Origin: an uncultured Verrucomicrobiota bacterium
GTDB taxonomy: Bacteria > Verrucomicrobiota > Verrucomicrobiia > Limisphaerales > UBA9464
Assembly: GCA_903922605.1 (NCBI GenBank)
Contig: CAIXUG010000086.1
Location: forward strand, 157,944-221,943
Reading direction: 5' to 3'
DNA length: 64,000 bases
Shown: positions 36,313 through 45,617 of the stretch, piece after piece
Layout: every line of letters starts with the position of its first letter
Numbering within the stretch: position 1 is the first letter of the stretch
Program-made: the position numbers and the translations under genes
The notes under the pieces: generated by a model
Seen by the model: only the letters and a program-made list of their open reading frames with translations
Told to the model about the DNA's origin: nothing
Databases searched by the model: none

Positions 36313-37098
36313 ATGCTCCGCGCCCTCTACTCCTCCGCTGCCGGCATGCAGGCCCAGCAGACGAATCTCGACGTCATCTCCAACAACCTGGCGAACGTCA
36401 GCACCACGGGCTTCAAGAAGAGCAAGGCGGAGTTTCAGGATCTCCTTTACCAGACCATCCGCGCGCCCGGTGCGGATCAGGGCAGCGGCAACCAGCTCCC
36501 CACCGGCCTCCAGATCGGCCATGGCTCCCGGCTCGCCGCGACCGCCAAGATTTTCACCACCGGAGAAATGACCCAGACGGGGTCCCAGTACGATATCGCC
36601 ATCCAGGGTGATGGCTTTTTCGAGATCCAGATGCCCGATGGCACCAAAGCCTACACCCGAGACGGCTCATTCAAGACCGCCTCGGACGGGCGGATCACGA
36701 CCAGCGACGGCCTGGTGGTGCAGGGCGGCTTCCAGCCGATTCCGCAAGGCACCACCACCTTCAGCATATCACCCACCGGTGACGTCACCACCGAGGGTGC
36801 GGGCGGCAAGCAGACCTTCAAGGTGCAGCTCACCCGTTTTGCCAATCCGGCCGGCCTCGATAGCATCGGTCGCAACCTGTATCGCGAAACCAGCGCCTCC
36901 GGCACCGCCGAGACCGGCAATCCCGGTGAGAACGGGTACGGCGAGCTGCAGCAGGGCTCCCTCGAAATGTCCAATGTCACGGTCGTCGAGGAAATGGTGA
37001 ACCTGATCATCGCGCAGCGCGCCTACGAGGTGAACTCCAAGGCCGTGCAGGCGTCGGATGAAATGATGCAGATCAGCAACAACCTGCGCCGCGGCTAA
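36313..37098 (+). CDS. flgG: Flagellar distal rod protein FlgG
   Basis: The 261-residue protein has the typical start MLRALYSSAAGMQAQQTNLDVISNNLANVSTTGFKK, central GDGFFEIQMPDGTKAYTRDGSF and a C-terminal EEMVNLIIAQRAYEVNSKAVQASDEM, all diagnostic for FlgG, the distal rod of the flagellar shaft. Its TAA overlaps the flgA ATG (TAATG), indicating translational coupling. Confidence 0.96.
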   Translation: MLRALYSSAAGMQAQQTNLDVISNNLANVSTTGFKKSKAEFQDLLYQTIRAPGADQGSGNQLPTGLQIGHGSRLAATAKIFTTGEMTQTGSQYDIAIQGDGFFEIQMPDGTKAYTRDGSFKTASDGRITTSDGLVVQGGFQPIPQGTTTFSISPTGDVTTEGAGGKQTFKVQLTRFANPAGLDSIGRNLYRETSASGTAETGNPGENGYGELQQGSLEMSNVTVVEEMVNLIIAQRAYEVNSKAVQASDEMMQISNNLRRG

Positions 37099-38045
37099 TG
37101 ATCCCCCCTGCCTCCTATCTTCGTCGGTTGGTCCTCGTTTTCGCCCTGGCCCTGCGCCTGGCGGCGGACGAGTCGCCGCTGGCGCTGCAGGCCGAGGCCC
37201 AGGTGGACAGTTCCGGCGTCACGCTCGCGAATCTCGTCGGCGGCACCGTGGTCCTTCCCGCCATCCGGCTTACGAATTCTCCCGCCGTGGGTCAGCGTCT
37301 GGTGCTTACCCGCGAACAGGTCGCGCCCCCCCTGCCGGCGGTCGCCCCCCCGTACGCCACCACCAATTGGTCCGGAGCTGAATCGGTACGCGTGACGCGC
37401 CGGATGCGGCCGCTGGAAGAAGTGGAAGCCATCTCCCTGCTCACGACCCAATTGCAGCAGGACATGGTGCGGGACCGTGGTGAGCTGGAACTTCGCCTCG
37501 CTCGCCCCTGGGTTCCGGTAAGCATCCCGGACGAGCCCCTTTCGGTCCGGGTCAGCGATCTTCCATCCGGCGGTATCGGCTCCACCATGCTGGTGCGCCT
37601 GGAACTGCGGACGGCGCGGGAAACTGTCGGCAGCTGGCAGCTGATGGTGCAGGCCAAGGTTTGGGCCGAGATCTGGGTGGCGCATTCCTCCCTGCAGCGC
37701 GGCCAGTCCCTGCGTGACGCCGATATCGCGAAAGAACGCCGTGACCTGCTGCCGCTTCGCCAGCCTCTGGCTGCGGTTTCGACCGGTGATGATTCGCTGG
37801 AGATCGGGGAAAGTCTCACCGCCGGGCAGCCGCTCTTCGCGCGCACCATCCGTTTGCGTCCGGTGGTTTATCCGGGCCGCATGGCCGATGCCACGATCCA
37901 GGATGGCGCCATGAGCATTACCATCAAAGTTGAAGTTCTTGAAGCGGGTGCCCCGGGCCAGTTCGTCCGGGTCCGTAATCTGAAATCCAAACGCGAATTC
38001 CGCGGAAAGGTGCAAAATGAACAAACGATTCTTGTCTCCCTGTAA
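37098..38045 (+). CDS. flgA: P-ring assembly chaperone FlgA
   Basis: The 315-residue periplasmic protein has a signal peptide (YLRRLVLVFALALRLAADE). The C-terminal SAF/ChapFlgA domain is the recognisable part: VWVAHSSLQRGQSLRDADIAKE, then TAGQPLFARTIR and VRVRNLKSKREFRGKV. The N-terminal half is poorly conserved, as usual. It helps FlgI form the P ring. It overlaps flgG by one base and flgH by 29 bases. Confidence 0.88.
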   Translation: MIPPASYLRRLVLVFALALRLAADESPLALQAEAQVDSSGVTLANLVGGTVVLPAIRLTNSPAVGQRLVLTREQVAPPLPAVAPPYATTNWSGAESVRVTRRMRPLEEVEAISLLTTQLQQDMVRDRGELELRLARPWVPVSIPDEPLSVRVSDLPSGGIGSTMLVRLELRTARETVGSWQLMVQAKVWAEIWVAHSSLQRGQSLRDADIAKERRDLLPLRQPLAAVSTGDDSLEIGESLTAGQPLFARTIRLRPVVYPGRMADATIQDGAMSITIKVEVLEAGAPGQFVRVRNLKSKREFRGKVQNEQTILVSL

Positions 38046-38652
38046 CGCCGTGGCACTGGCCGCCGCGCTGTTGTCCACCGGAACCCTGTCCCTCTGTGCC
38101 GATTCGCTCTGGAAGGAAACGTCCTCGAAATCGATGACGGCCGACCGGCGTGCGCGCCGCGCCGGTGACATCATCACCATCCTCGTTCAGGAAAATAATT
38201 CCGCCCAGAAGGACAACAGCACCTCGACTTCCAAAAAGTCCGGAATCGATGCCAGCGTGAGCAGCTTTCTCTATCCCCCCAGCGCCAGCGGCGCGCTGAC
38301 GAAGAAAGGTTCGCTGCCGGCCATGAAAATGGATTCCAGCAGCACCTTTGACGGCAGTGGCAAGGTCAACAACACCGAAGCCATCACCGGGCGCATCGCC
38401 GTGCGCGTGATCGACGTGCTGCCGAACGGCAACCTCGTCATCGAGGGCACCCGGCGGACGACCTTCAGCGGTGAGACCACCGACGCGATCCTTCACGGAG
38501 TTGTCCGCAGCGATGACGTCAGCGCCGGCAATACGGTCTTCAGCTACAACGTCGCGGACGCCACGGTGCGCTACCAGTCCAAGGGTGTCGCCAGCGACGC
38601 GCAGAACAAGGGCTGGTTCAGCCGCGCCTGGGACAAGGTCAGTCCCTTCTGA
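38017..38652 (+). CDS. flgH: Flagellar L-ring protein FlgH
   Basis: The 211-residue outer-membrane ring subunit has RRAGDIITILVQENNSAQKD, TFDGSGKVNNTEAITGRI, NGNLVIEGTRRT and SGETTDAILHGVVRSDDV in family order. FlgH is normally a lipoprotein, but the signal region here (ALLSTGTLSLCADSLWKE) has LSLC rather than a good lipobox, so lipidation at Cys27 is doubtful. Its presence with FlgI indicates a diderm envelope. It starts within flgA. Confidence 0.92.
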   Translation: MNKRFLSPCNAVALAAALLSTGTLSLCADSLWKETSSKSMTADRRARRAGDIITILVQENNSAQKDNSTSTSKKSGIDASVSSFLYPPSASGALTKKGSLPAMKMDSSSTFDGSGKVNNTEAITGRIAVRVIDVLPNGNLVIEGTRRTTFSGETTDAILHGVVRSDDVSAGNTVFSYNVADATVRYQSKGVASDAQNKGWFSRAWDKVSPF

Positions 38653-38659
38653 TCGGAGC

Positions 38660-39763
38660 ATGTTGCGCCTCCTTTCCATCCTTGGTCTGACGCTCATGGC
38701 CGGCCTCTCCCCGGTTTGGGCCGGGGCGCGCATCAAGGATCTCGTGACGCTGTCCGGTGCGCGGGACAACCAGCTGGTCGGCTACGGCCTGGTGGTGGGA
38801 TTGGCGGGCGACGGCGACAAGAACCCGGTCTATTCCGTCCAGAGCATTGCGAACATGCTCCAACGGTTCGGCATCAATGTCCCGGCGGCGACGCTTTCCT
38901 CCAAGAACGTCGCCGTGGTCATGGTCACGGCCGACATTCCGCCGTTCGTCAAGAATGGGAGCCGTCTGGATGTGAACGTCGCCTCCATGGGCGATGCCAA
39001 GAGTCTCCAGGGCGGCGTGCTGCTGCAAACCCTGCTCCTCGGCGCGGACGATCAGGTGTACGCCGTGGCGCAAGGCGCGCTGGCGGTGGGCGGCTTCATT
39101 GGCGGTACGGGCGGCGGCGGCGGCGCCACGGTCCAGAAGAATCATCCCACCGTGGCCCAGATCTCCGGCGGCGCCCTGGTGGAAAAGGAAATCCCCTCCG
39201 AGATCGTCCACAACAACGTGATCGAGCTGCTGCTGCGCGATCCCGACTTCACTTCCGCCGCGCGCATGGCCGAGGCGATCAATGAGAAGTTCACCAACAG
39301 CGCGGTGGCCATCGACGCGATGTCCGTGCGAGTGAAGGTGCCGGAAGGGCTGGAAGATTCCCCGGTGGCCTTTCTGGCCCGCCTCGAACCCATCGAGGTC
39401 ATCCCGGACACTCCGGCCCGCATCATCATCAACGAGCGCACCGGGACCATCGTGGCCACCTCCCGTATCCGCATTTCGGCCTGCGCGGTCTCCCACGGCG
39501 AGCTGACGATCAGCATTTCCTCATCCATGGACGTCTCCCAGCCCAACGCCCTCAGCCAGAAGGGCGACACGGTGGTGACCCCGCGTACCGACACCAAGGT
39601 CAACGAGGCCAAAGGCACCCTTATCGCCCTGGGGGAGATGCCCACCATCGAAAAGGTCGCCGCCGGACTCAATGCCATCGGCGTCTCACCCCGCGACATG
39701 ATGGCCATCTTCCAGGCGATGAAGCAGGCCGGAGCGCTTCAGGCGGAGCTCATTTTGCGTTGA
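38660..39763 (+). CDS. flgI: Flagellar P-ring protein FlgI
   Basis: The 367-residue periplasmic ring protein starts at ATG 38660 (MLRLLSILGLTLMAGLSPVWAG, a signal peptide), with an AGGAG-like GGAGC just upstream; the frame stays open into flgH but no better start exists. ARIKDLVTLSGARDNQLVGYGLVVGLAGDGD and the C-terminal DMMAIFQAMKQAGALQAELI are diagnostic. A Gly-rich loop (GGFIGGTGGGGGATVQKN) is longer than in many relatives. Confidence 0.95.
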   Translation: MLRLLSILGLTLMAGLSPVWAGARIKDLVTLSGARDNQLVGYGLVVGLAGDGDKNPVYSVQSIANMLQRFGINVPAATLSSKNVAVVMVTADIPPFVKNGSRLDVNVASMGDAKSLQGGVLLQTLLLGADDQVYAVAQGALAVGGFIGGTGGGGGATVQKNHPTVAQISGGALVEKEIPSEIVHNNVIELLLRDPDFTSAARMAEAINEKFTNSAVAIDAMSVRVKVPEGLEDSPVAFLARLEPIEVIPDTPARIIINERTGTIVATSRIRISACAVSHGELTISISSSMDVSQPNALSQKGDTVVTPRTDTKVNEAKGTLIALGEMPTIEKVAAGLNAIGVSPRDMMAIFQAMKQAGALQAELILR

Positions 39764-39767
39764 GATC

Positions 39768-40175
39768 ATGGAAATATCTTCACAGCCTTCACGGGTTGAC
39801 CCGACGCACATGCCACTCGAACAGCTGGCGGGCAGTCATGCCGTGTCCCAAAAGGACAAAGTGGCGGAGCTGAGCCGGCAGTTCGAGGCTGTTCTCGTCC
39901 GTCAGATCCTCAACGACGCCCAGAAGCCGCTCGTCAAGTCCAAGTACAACCAGGAGTCCTCCGCCTCGTCGATCCACCGCGACCTGACGGTCAATGAGAT
40001 GGCGGACCAGATCACCCGGTCCGGCGGCCTGGGATTTGCGCGCCAATTGCAGCATGATCTGGCCCGGCAGACCAAGACCGAACCGACCGATTCCTCCCCA
40101 CCGCAACCCGCGACCTCCCACCCGGCCACCCCGGCCGCAACCCGCTTGCCCCGATGGAAACCCTCAAACGCCTGA
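39768..40175 (+). CDS. flgJ: Rod-cap protein, FlgJ N-terminal domain only
   Basis: The 135-residue protein has the rod-binding domain (KVAELSRQFEAVLVRQILNDAQKPL, then DLTVNEMADQITRSGGLGFARQLQ) but no muramidase domain, as in many non-enterobacterial flagellates. A Pro/Thr/Ser-rich tail follows, and its last seven codons overlap flgN. It should cap the growing rod, with the peptidoglycan hydrolase encoded elsewhere. Confidence 0.88.
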   Translation: MEISSQPSRVDPTHMPLEQLAGSHAVSQKDKVAELSRQFEAVLVRQILNDAQKPLVKSKYNQESSASSIHRDLTVNEMADQITRSGGLGFARQLQHDLARQTKTEPTDSSPPQPATSHPATPAATRLPRWKPSNA

Positions 40176-40645
40176 TCCACCTGCTCCGCGAAGAGCTGCA
40201 GCAGTACGGCGAGATGCTGGCCCGCCTGGACCAGCAGCAGGAATTCGTGCTTGCCCGCGCCGCCGACGACCTGTTCCAGAGCATCACGGCCGTGCAGACG
40301 CAGGCCCTGGCGATCCAGAACGCGCGCAACCGCCGGGAGAACACCCAGCACGACCTGGCCCGCGATCTGGGCCTCGCCGATTCGAACTTTGCCGAACTGA
40401 TCCCCGCCCTGCCCGCCGACTACCGCCCGCTGGTGCAGGCGCTCATGCAGGAGAACAACGAGCTGCTGGTGCGCGTCCAGCAGCGGGCCCGGCAGAACCA
40501 TCTCCTGCTCATGCGTTCCATGGAATCCATGCAGCGGCTGATCAACTCGCTGGTGCCCGCGACCAGCACCCCGGTTTACAATGACAGCGGCCACATGACA
40601 CCGCGACCGGTATCCCGCCCAACGCTTCTGGAAGTCGTCGGCTGA
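40154..40645 (+). CDS. flgN: FlgN-type chaperone for FlgK/FlgL
   Basis: The 163-residue, largely helical protein is of the FlgN/YvyG type (LIHLLREELQQYGEMLARLDQQQEFVL, then LMQENNELLVRVQQRARQNHLLLMRSMESMQRLI). FlgN binds the hook-junction proteins before export, and here it is directly upstream of flgK and flgL. It overlaps flgJ by 22 bases. Assignment rests on fold pattern and position more than sequence identity. Confidence 0.82.
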   Translation: METLKRLIHLLREELQQYGEMLARLDQQQEFVLARAADDLFQSITAVQTQALAIQNARNRRENTQHDLARDLGLADSNFAELIPALPADYRPLVQALMQENNELLVRVQQRARQNHLLLMRSMESMQRLINSLVPATSTPVYNDSGHMTPRPVSRPTLLEVVG

Positions 40646-40664
40646 ACCCCAATCCAATGAGATC

Positions 40665-42092
40665 ATGCTAGGCTTGTTCGGCACCTTGGACCTCGGCTCC
40701 CGCTCGATGCAGACGCAGCAGCAGGGGGTCGAAGTCGCCGGCCATAACCTGGCGAACGTCAACAACCCGGCGTACTCCCGGCAGCGGCTGGTCATTGGCA
40801 CGGCGCCCTCGATCAGCACGCCCACGGGGATGCAGGGTACTGGCGTCACCGCCATCAGCATCGAGCAGATACGCAACACCATCCTCGACTCGCAGATCCA
40901 GGATGAGACGAGCGTCCAAGGCTCCCTGCAGGCACAGCAGGATGCCCTTCAGTACGCCAATGCCGACCTGGGCCAGCAGATTGACCGCAGCGCCTCCGCC
41001 GATCCGGCCACTGCCGCCCAGGGCGGGCAGGTTGGGCTGGCCGGCGATCTCACGGCGCTGTTCAACCAGTTCCAGAGCCTCTCCAGCGATCCCTCTTCCC
41101 TGACCGAGCGGAAGGCCGTGCTTTCCCAAGCCTCGTCACTGGCCACCGAGTTCAACCAGGTGGACCAGCGGCTGGGTTCGTTGCAGGGCCAGCTCAACCA
41201 AACCCTCGGTTCAGACACTGACAAGGCCAACACCCTGCTCCAGCAGATCGCGAGCCTGAACACCCAGATCACCAACGCGGAGGACAAATCCGGCGGCGAG
41301 GCCAACGATCTGCGCGACACCCGCCAGGACACGCTCGAACAGCTCGCGCAGCTGGTGAAGGTGGACGCGGTCAACGGGGCCGATGGTTCGCTGAACATCT
41401 CGATTGCCGGTACCTCCTTCGTCAATGGCGGCCAGGCGGTGGACTCCCTCCAGGTTTATGACGCCGGCGGGGGCCAGATGATGGTGCAAGCCGCCACTTC
41501 CGGCACACCGCTCGCTCTTACCGGCGGTTCGCTGCACGGCACCATTGATGCGCGAGACGGGGCCATTGCCGACCTGCGGACGGGCATCAACACGCTGGCC
41601 ACCCAGCTGATTACGGAAGTCAACGCCGCGCATCAGGGCGGCTACAGCCTCACGGGTTCGACCGGCGCGGACTTTTTTACGGGGACCAACGCCGGCGACA
41701 TCCAGGTCAACTCCGCCCTGAACGACAACCCCGCCCTGCTCCAGGCCGCCGCCGTCAGTGACGCCTCGGGCGACGGCGCGGTGGCCCAGACCCTGGGGCA
41801 GTTGGCGGACAAGAAACTCTCCTCCTTGGGGGGGACGACCCTGAGCCAGAACTACGCCCAGACGGTCGCCGGCTTTGGGCAGTCCCAGGCGGCGGTGGAC
41901 CAGCAACTTTCCGATCAGGGCACCGTCACGGCCATGCTGCAAAATCAGCGGGAGTCGGTCAGTGGCGTATCCATGGACGAAGAAATGACCAACCTGGTAA
42001 AGTTCCAGAAGGCCTATGCGGCCTCGGCCAAGCTGATCTCCACGATTGACGGCATGCTGAACGATGTCATCAACATGAAACTAGCAAGCTGA
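40665..42092 (+). CDS. flgK: Flagellar hook-associated protein 1 (FlgK)
   Basis: This is the 475-residue hook-filament junction protein. The N-terminus LFGTLDLGSRSMQTQQQGVEVAGHNLANVNNPAYSRQR and the C-terminus SGVSMDEEMTNLVKFQKAYAASAKLISTIDGML are diagnostic D0 segments. The middle is helical coiled coil (residues about 80-210) followed by a variable beta domain. It is short for FlgK, so the exposed domains are minimal. Confidence 0.94.
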   Translation: MLGLFGTLDLGSRSMQTQQQGVEVAGHNLANVNNPAYSRQRLVIGTAPSISTPTGMQGTGVTAISIEQIRNTILDSQIQDETSVQGSLQAQQDALQYANADLGQQIDRSASADPATAAQGGQVGLAGDLTALFNQFQSLSSDPSSLTERKAVLSQASSLATEFNQVDQRLGSLQGQLNQTLGSDTDKANTLLQQIASLNTQITNAEDKSGGEANDLRDTRQDTLEQLAQLVKVDAVNGADGSLNISIAGTSFVNGGQAVDSLQVYDAGGGQMMVQAATSGTPLALTGGSLHGTIDARDGAIADLRTGINTLATQLITEVNAAHQGGYSLTGSTGADFFTGTNAGDIQVNSALNDNPALLQAAAVSDASGDGAVAQTLGQLADKKLSSLGGTTLSQNYAQTVAGFGQSQAAVDQQLSDQGTVTAMLQNQRESVSGVSMDEEMTNLVKFQKAYAASAKLISTIDGMLNDVINMKLAS

Positions 42093-42146
42093 GCCGTGAG
42101 CCGCGATACCGATCAAAGCCAAGACTGACCAACCAAGGACCCTGTC

Positions 42147-43082
42147 ATGCGCGTCACCTCGAGCACCTATTCCAACGCTCTCATCGACGACCTCAACACC
42201 CTGGGGCTTCGCCAGAGCCGCCTGCAGACGCAGGTCTCTACCGGCCAGCGCATCCAGTCGCCCGCCGACGATCCGGTGGCCATGCGCCGCGTGATGGACC
42301 TGCAGGCCGAGGCCGGGTCCGTGGCCCAGTACCAGAGCAACATCGGCCGGCTTCAGGGCACCGCCACCGCCAGCTACGATGCGATCCAATCCATCAAGAG
42401 CGTGACGGACCGCGCGGGCGAGATCACGACCCTGGCCGACAGCCTGAAATCGCCGGACCAGCTCAAAACCTACGCCACCGAGGTCAACAGCCTCATCAAG
42501 CAGGCGGTGGACGCGGCGAACAGCCAAAACCAGGGCAGCTACCTTTTCGGCGGGACCAAGACCGACCAGCCGCCCTTCGCCATGACCACCGACGCCGATG
42601 GCAACGTCACGGCCGTCACCTATCAGGGCAATGCCAGTGTGTCCCAGGTGGATGTCGCTTCTGGCACCTCGGTTTCGGGGACCATTCCCGGGGCGAATGA
42701 TTCGGGCAGCGGCCCCCGGGGCCTGATCACCGATCCCCGGGCCGGGGCCGACCTGTTCAGCCACCTGATCTCCCTCGCCCAAAATCTGCGGGCCGGCGAC
42801 ACCAGCGCCATTGCCAGCACCGACCGGCCGCAGGTCGCCAACGATGAGAACAACGTCATCTACAATCTGAGCCAGAACAGCACCACCCAGGCGCAGCTCG
42901 GCGCGCTCTCAACGAGTGCCAGCGATCGCAGCACCACGCTGGATCAGAGCGTCTCCAAGGAAACGGACGCGGACCTGGCGGAAACGCTCGTCCGGCTGAA
43001 CGAGACGCAGACCGCCTATCAGGCAACGCTGAAGAGTGCCGGTACGGTCATGAACCAGACCCTGCTCGACTTCCTGCACTGA
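42147..43082 (+). CDS. flgL: Flagellar hook-associated protein 3 (FlgL)
   Basis: The 311-residue flagellin-like protein has RVTSSTYSNALIDDLNTLGLRQSRLQTQVSTGQRIQSPADDP at the N-terminus and LVRLNETQTAYQATLKSAGTVMNQTLLDFL at the C-terminus. It is last in the operon. Its 3' end overlaps the convergent cheB gene by 35 bases, and no terminator hairpin is visible there. Confidence 0.93.
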   Translation: MRVTSSTYSNALIDDLNTLGLRQSRLQTQVSTGQRIQSPADDPVAMRRVMDLQAEAGSVAQYQSNIGRLQGTATASYDAIQSIKSVTDRAGEITTLADSLKSPDQLKTYATEVNSLIKQAVDAANSQNQGSYLFGGTKTDQPPFAMTTDADGNVTAVTYQGNASVSQVDVASGTSVSGTIPGANDSGSGPRGLITDPRAGADLFSHLISLAQNLRAGDTSAIASTDRPQVANDENNVIYNLSQNSTTQAQLGALSTSASDRSTTLDQSVSKETDADLAETLVRLNETQTAYQATLKSAGTVMNQTLLDFLH

Positions 43083-44256
43083 GGGTCAGCGCGGCAGCGT
43101 GGCTGGAAGGGGTTCCGGTCGTGAGTTTCTCGCTGCCGATCGCCATCATGTCCGCATAACGGTTGATGGCACCGGCAATCTGATCCAAGGGCAGGACTTT
43201 CTGGGCTGCCCCGCGCAGAATCGCCTCGCGGGGCATGCCGAAAACCACGCAGCTCTCTTCATTCTGCGCCCAGGTGGTCGCCCCACCCTGCCTCAGCGTC
43301 AGCATTCCGGCGGCACCATCGGCCCCCATGCCGGTCAGCAGGATGGCCAGGGTGCTGGTTGCGCTGCCCGCCTTGGCGGCGGAATCAAACAGCACATCCA
43401 CCGCCGGCCGCTGATGATGCACCATCGGGCCATCCGTAAGCTGCGCCGTATAGTGGTTGGCGTTCCAACGCAGCACGAGGTGATGCCCACCGGGCGCAAT
43501 CAGCACGCGGCCCGGCTCAACCCGGTCCCCGTTGGCCGCCTCTTTCACCTCCAGCTCGCAAAGCTCGTTCAGGCGGTTGGCAAAGGCGGTCGAGAAATGG
43601 GCGGGAATATGTTGGACGACGCAGATCCCGGGCAGGTCCGACGGCAACTGCGTCAGCACTTCCTTCAGCGCTTCGGTGCCACCGGTGGAGGCTCCCATCA
43701 CAATCAGGTGCCGGGACGAATAACGCCGGCCGGATGAAGCGGGAGCCGGTGCCAATGCCCTTTCCGCGGCCCGTACCGCCGGGGCCGGTTCGTGAGGATG
43801 ATGGGGCCGCACGGTTGGCTTGACCACCGGCGGCACCGCATGACCGACGCGAATCCGCGCACCGGCAGCCGCCTTGATCTTCTCGGCCAGGCGCGCCCCG
43901 TCGGCATGCGCCGACATCGAGTTGCCCGGCTTGCTGAAAACATCCACCGCCCCCGCCTGCAACGCTTCCAGCGCGATCTGGGATGATTCCCGCGTCAGCG
44001 AGCTCATCACAATGACCGGCATCGGACGATGCTTCATCAGAAGCCGGAGAAAGGTCAGCCCATCCATGCGCGGCATCTCGATGTCCAGCGTCAGCACGTC
44101 GGGGTTGAGCGCAAGGATTTTGTCGCGGGCGACGTACGGGTCGACGGCGGTGCCGATAACCTCGATGTCGGGATTGCCCGCCAGGCTGTCGCTCACGACC
44201 TTCCGCACGGTGGCCGAGTCATCGACAATCAGAACGCGTATGGGACGGTCGCGCAT
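43048..44256 (-). CDS. cheB: Chemotaxis response regulator / protein-glutamate methylesterase CheB
   Basis: The 402-residue protein has an N-terminal receiver (VLIVDDSATVRKV, phospho-acceptor Asp58 in LTLDIEMPRMDGL). A Pro/Ala-rich linker leads to the methylesterase domain with VMGASTGGTEAL (nucleophile Ser), VVQHIPAHFSTAFANRL (His) and LLTGMGADGAAG (Asp). It removes methyl groups from chemoreceptors and balances CheR. It is last of the minus-strand cluster cheR-cheD-HDOD-cheB. The C-terminal tail past VLPLDQIAGAINR is longer than average. Confidence 0.95.
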   Translation of the reverse strand: MRDRPIRVLIVDDSATVRKVVSDSLAGNPDIEVIGTAVDPYVARDKILALNPDVLTLDIEMPRMDGLTFLRLLMKHRPMPVIVMSSLTRESSQIALEALQAGAVDVFSKPGNSMSAHADGARLAEKIKAAAGARIRVGHAVPPVVKPTVRPHHPHEPAPAVRAAERALAPAPASSGRRYSSRHLIVMGASTGGTEALKEVLTQLPSDLPGICVVQHIPAHFSTAFANRLNELCELEVKEAANGDRVEPGRVLIAPGGHHLVLRWNANHYTAQLTDGPMVHHQRPAVDVLFDSAAKAGSATSTLAILLTGMGADGAAGMLTLRQGGATTWAQNEESCVVFGMPREAILRGAAQKVLPLDQIAGAINRYADMMAIGSEKLTTGTPSSHAAALTLSAGSRAGSGS

Positions 44257-44259
44257 GAT

Positions 44260-45105
44260 TTACCTGAGGCAGGTGAGCGCCTCGACTTCCGCATAGCGCT
44301 CCTGCGTGCGGATCATGTAGCGGGGCAGCGCCTCGGCATCCAGGCCGAGGATCCGGAGGGCATCCGCCTGGCCGTGAAACGCATACGCATAATGGCCATA
44401 GCCGTGGCCCATGAAGTTGGAGACGACATTGCCCAGATAGACACAGGCGGCAAGCCGCTCATGGGGCACCGCCGCGCCCGGATCGAGATGGAAACACACC
44501 GCGGCCACGAGGTTCGCCGGGAAATCCCAGCGCGAGAGCAGCCGCGCCCCGACTTCGGCATGTTGCACGCCCAGCAGTGACTTCTCCGCCTCCAGCAGTG
44601 AGCGATGCCTGGTTTCAACCTCTTCCAGCACCGCCGCGTAGCGTCCTTCCAGCGCCTGCGACAGGACGATCTTGCCGATGTCGTGCAGCAGGCCGGCCGT
44701 GAACGCCGTGCTTTCATTGACATCCGTGTCCCGCGCAATGGCCTGGGCCGCCACCGCCGCCACGACGGAGTGCCGCCAGAGTTCGCCGGCGTCGAGGCCA
44801 TAGCCGGCCTGTTTGGGGGTGATCGTCCGCCCGCCACAGATGGCCGCCACGAGCTGGTAAACCTGCTGGAAGCCCAGACGGGTGACCGCGTGACCCAGAT
44901 CGTCGATCTTCACCGAGGAGCCCAGGGCCGCGTTGTTGCAGAGCTTGAGGACGGCCACCGTCAGGGAGGCGTCCAGTGTGATGAGGCGGACCACCCGGTC
45001 GCTGTCCACATCCGGCTGGTTCAGGAGCTGCAGCAACGGCGGCAGAATGCGCGGCGAAGGCGGCAGGTTCTCCATCCGGTCGATGTAGTCGTCTAGCTCC
45101 TGCAT
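44260..45105 (-). CDS. HDOD-domain protein
   Basis: The 281-residue protein has one HDOD domain across about residues 10-210 (RILPPLLQLLNQPDVDSDRVVRLITLDASL) and keeps the HD pair in AGLLHDIGK, which many HDOD proteins lose. HDOD proteins act in signalling; this one is translated from within the che cluster, overlapping cheD by 13 bases and ending three bases before cheB. It is likely a motility or receptor-output regulator. Whether it has phosphodiesterase activity cannot be read. Confidence 0.88.
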   Translation of the reverse strand: MQELDDYIDRMENLPPSPRILPPLLQLLNQPDVDSDRVVRLITLDASLTVAVLKLCNNAALGSSVKIDDLGHAVTRLGFQQVYQLVAAICGGRTITPKQAGYGLDAGELWRHSVVAAVAAQAIARDTDVNESTAFTAGLLHDIGKIVLSQALEGRYAAVLEEVETRHRSLLEAEKSLLGVQHAEVGARLLSRWDFPANLVAAVCFHLDPGAAVPHERLAACVYLGNVVSNFMGHGYGHYAYAFHGQADALRILGLDAEALPRYMIRTQERYAEVEALTCLR

Positions 45106-45614
45106 AAGATGACCTCCTCATTCTTCCCGGATATTTTCAGGCTGACCACCCCGGTGCCCAGATTGAGGTACACCGTGCGATTGACCATGCCCCCGACCTG
45201 CTCCGCGTAAGTTTGCAGCGCGTGCCTGGTAAAAATGCCCGTCACGGCCTCATAATTTCTCCGCCCGATGTTGAAGAAACCGCTGCTGTCCATGATCTGG
45301 GCGCCGCCCACGACATAGATGTGTACCCGATGCTTCTCCGCCCGCATCTCGTACGCCGCCCGAAACAGCGCCGGAACCCCCGTGTCGATGAACATCGCCG
45401 GTTGTTTGGCGGCCTTGGCGGGATCAATCGTCGAATCGGGCAGCATCGCGTGCAGCAACCCGCCGACTTTGGCCACCGGATCATAGATGACAATCCCCAG
45501 ACAGGAGCCCAGGGCGTAGGTCGTGAGGATGACGTTGGGGTTGTTGGACACCGAAAGATCGGCAATGCCCACCACCACCTTATGCTGAAAACCGGTTATT
45601 GAGGGTGAGGCCAT
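45093..45614 (-). CDS. cheD: Chemoreceptor glutamine deamidase CheD
   Basis: The 173-residue protein has the CheD pattern: active-site Cys and His region ILTTYALGSCLGIVIYDP and VGGLLHAMLPDS, then FIDTGVPALFRA and the closing NLGTGVVSLKISGKNEEV. It deamidates glutamines on chemoreceptors before methylation. It lies between cheR and the HDOD gene, overlapping the latter. No CheC partner is seen. Confidence 0.93.
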   Translation of the reverse strand: MASPSITGFQHKVVVGIADLSVSNNPNVILTTYALGSCLGIVIYDPVAKVGGLLHAMLPDSTIDPAKAAKQPAMFIDTGVPALFRAAYEMRAEKHRVHIYVVGGAQIMDSSGFFNIGRRNYEAVTGIFTRHALQTYAEQVGGMVNRTVYLNLGTGVVSLKISGKNEEVILCRS

Positions 45615-45617
45615 GCG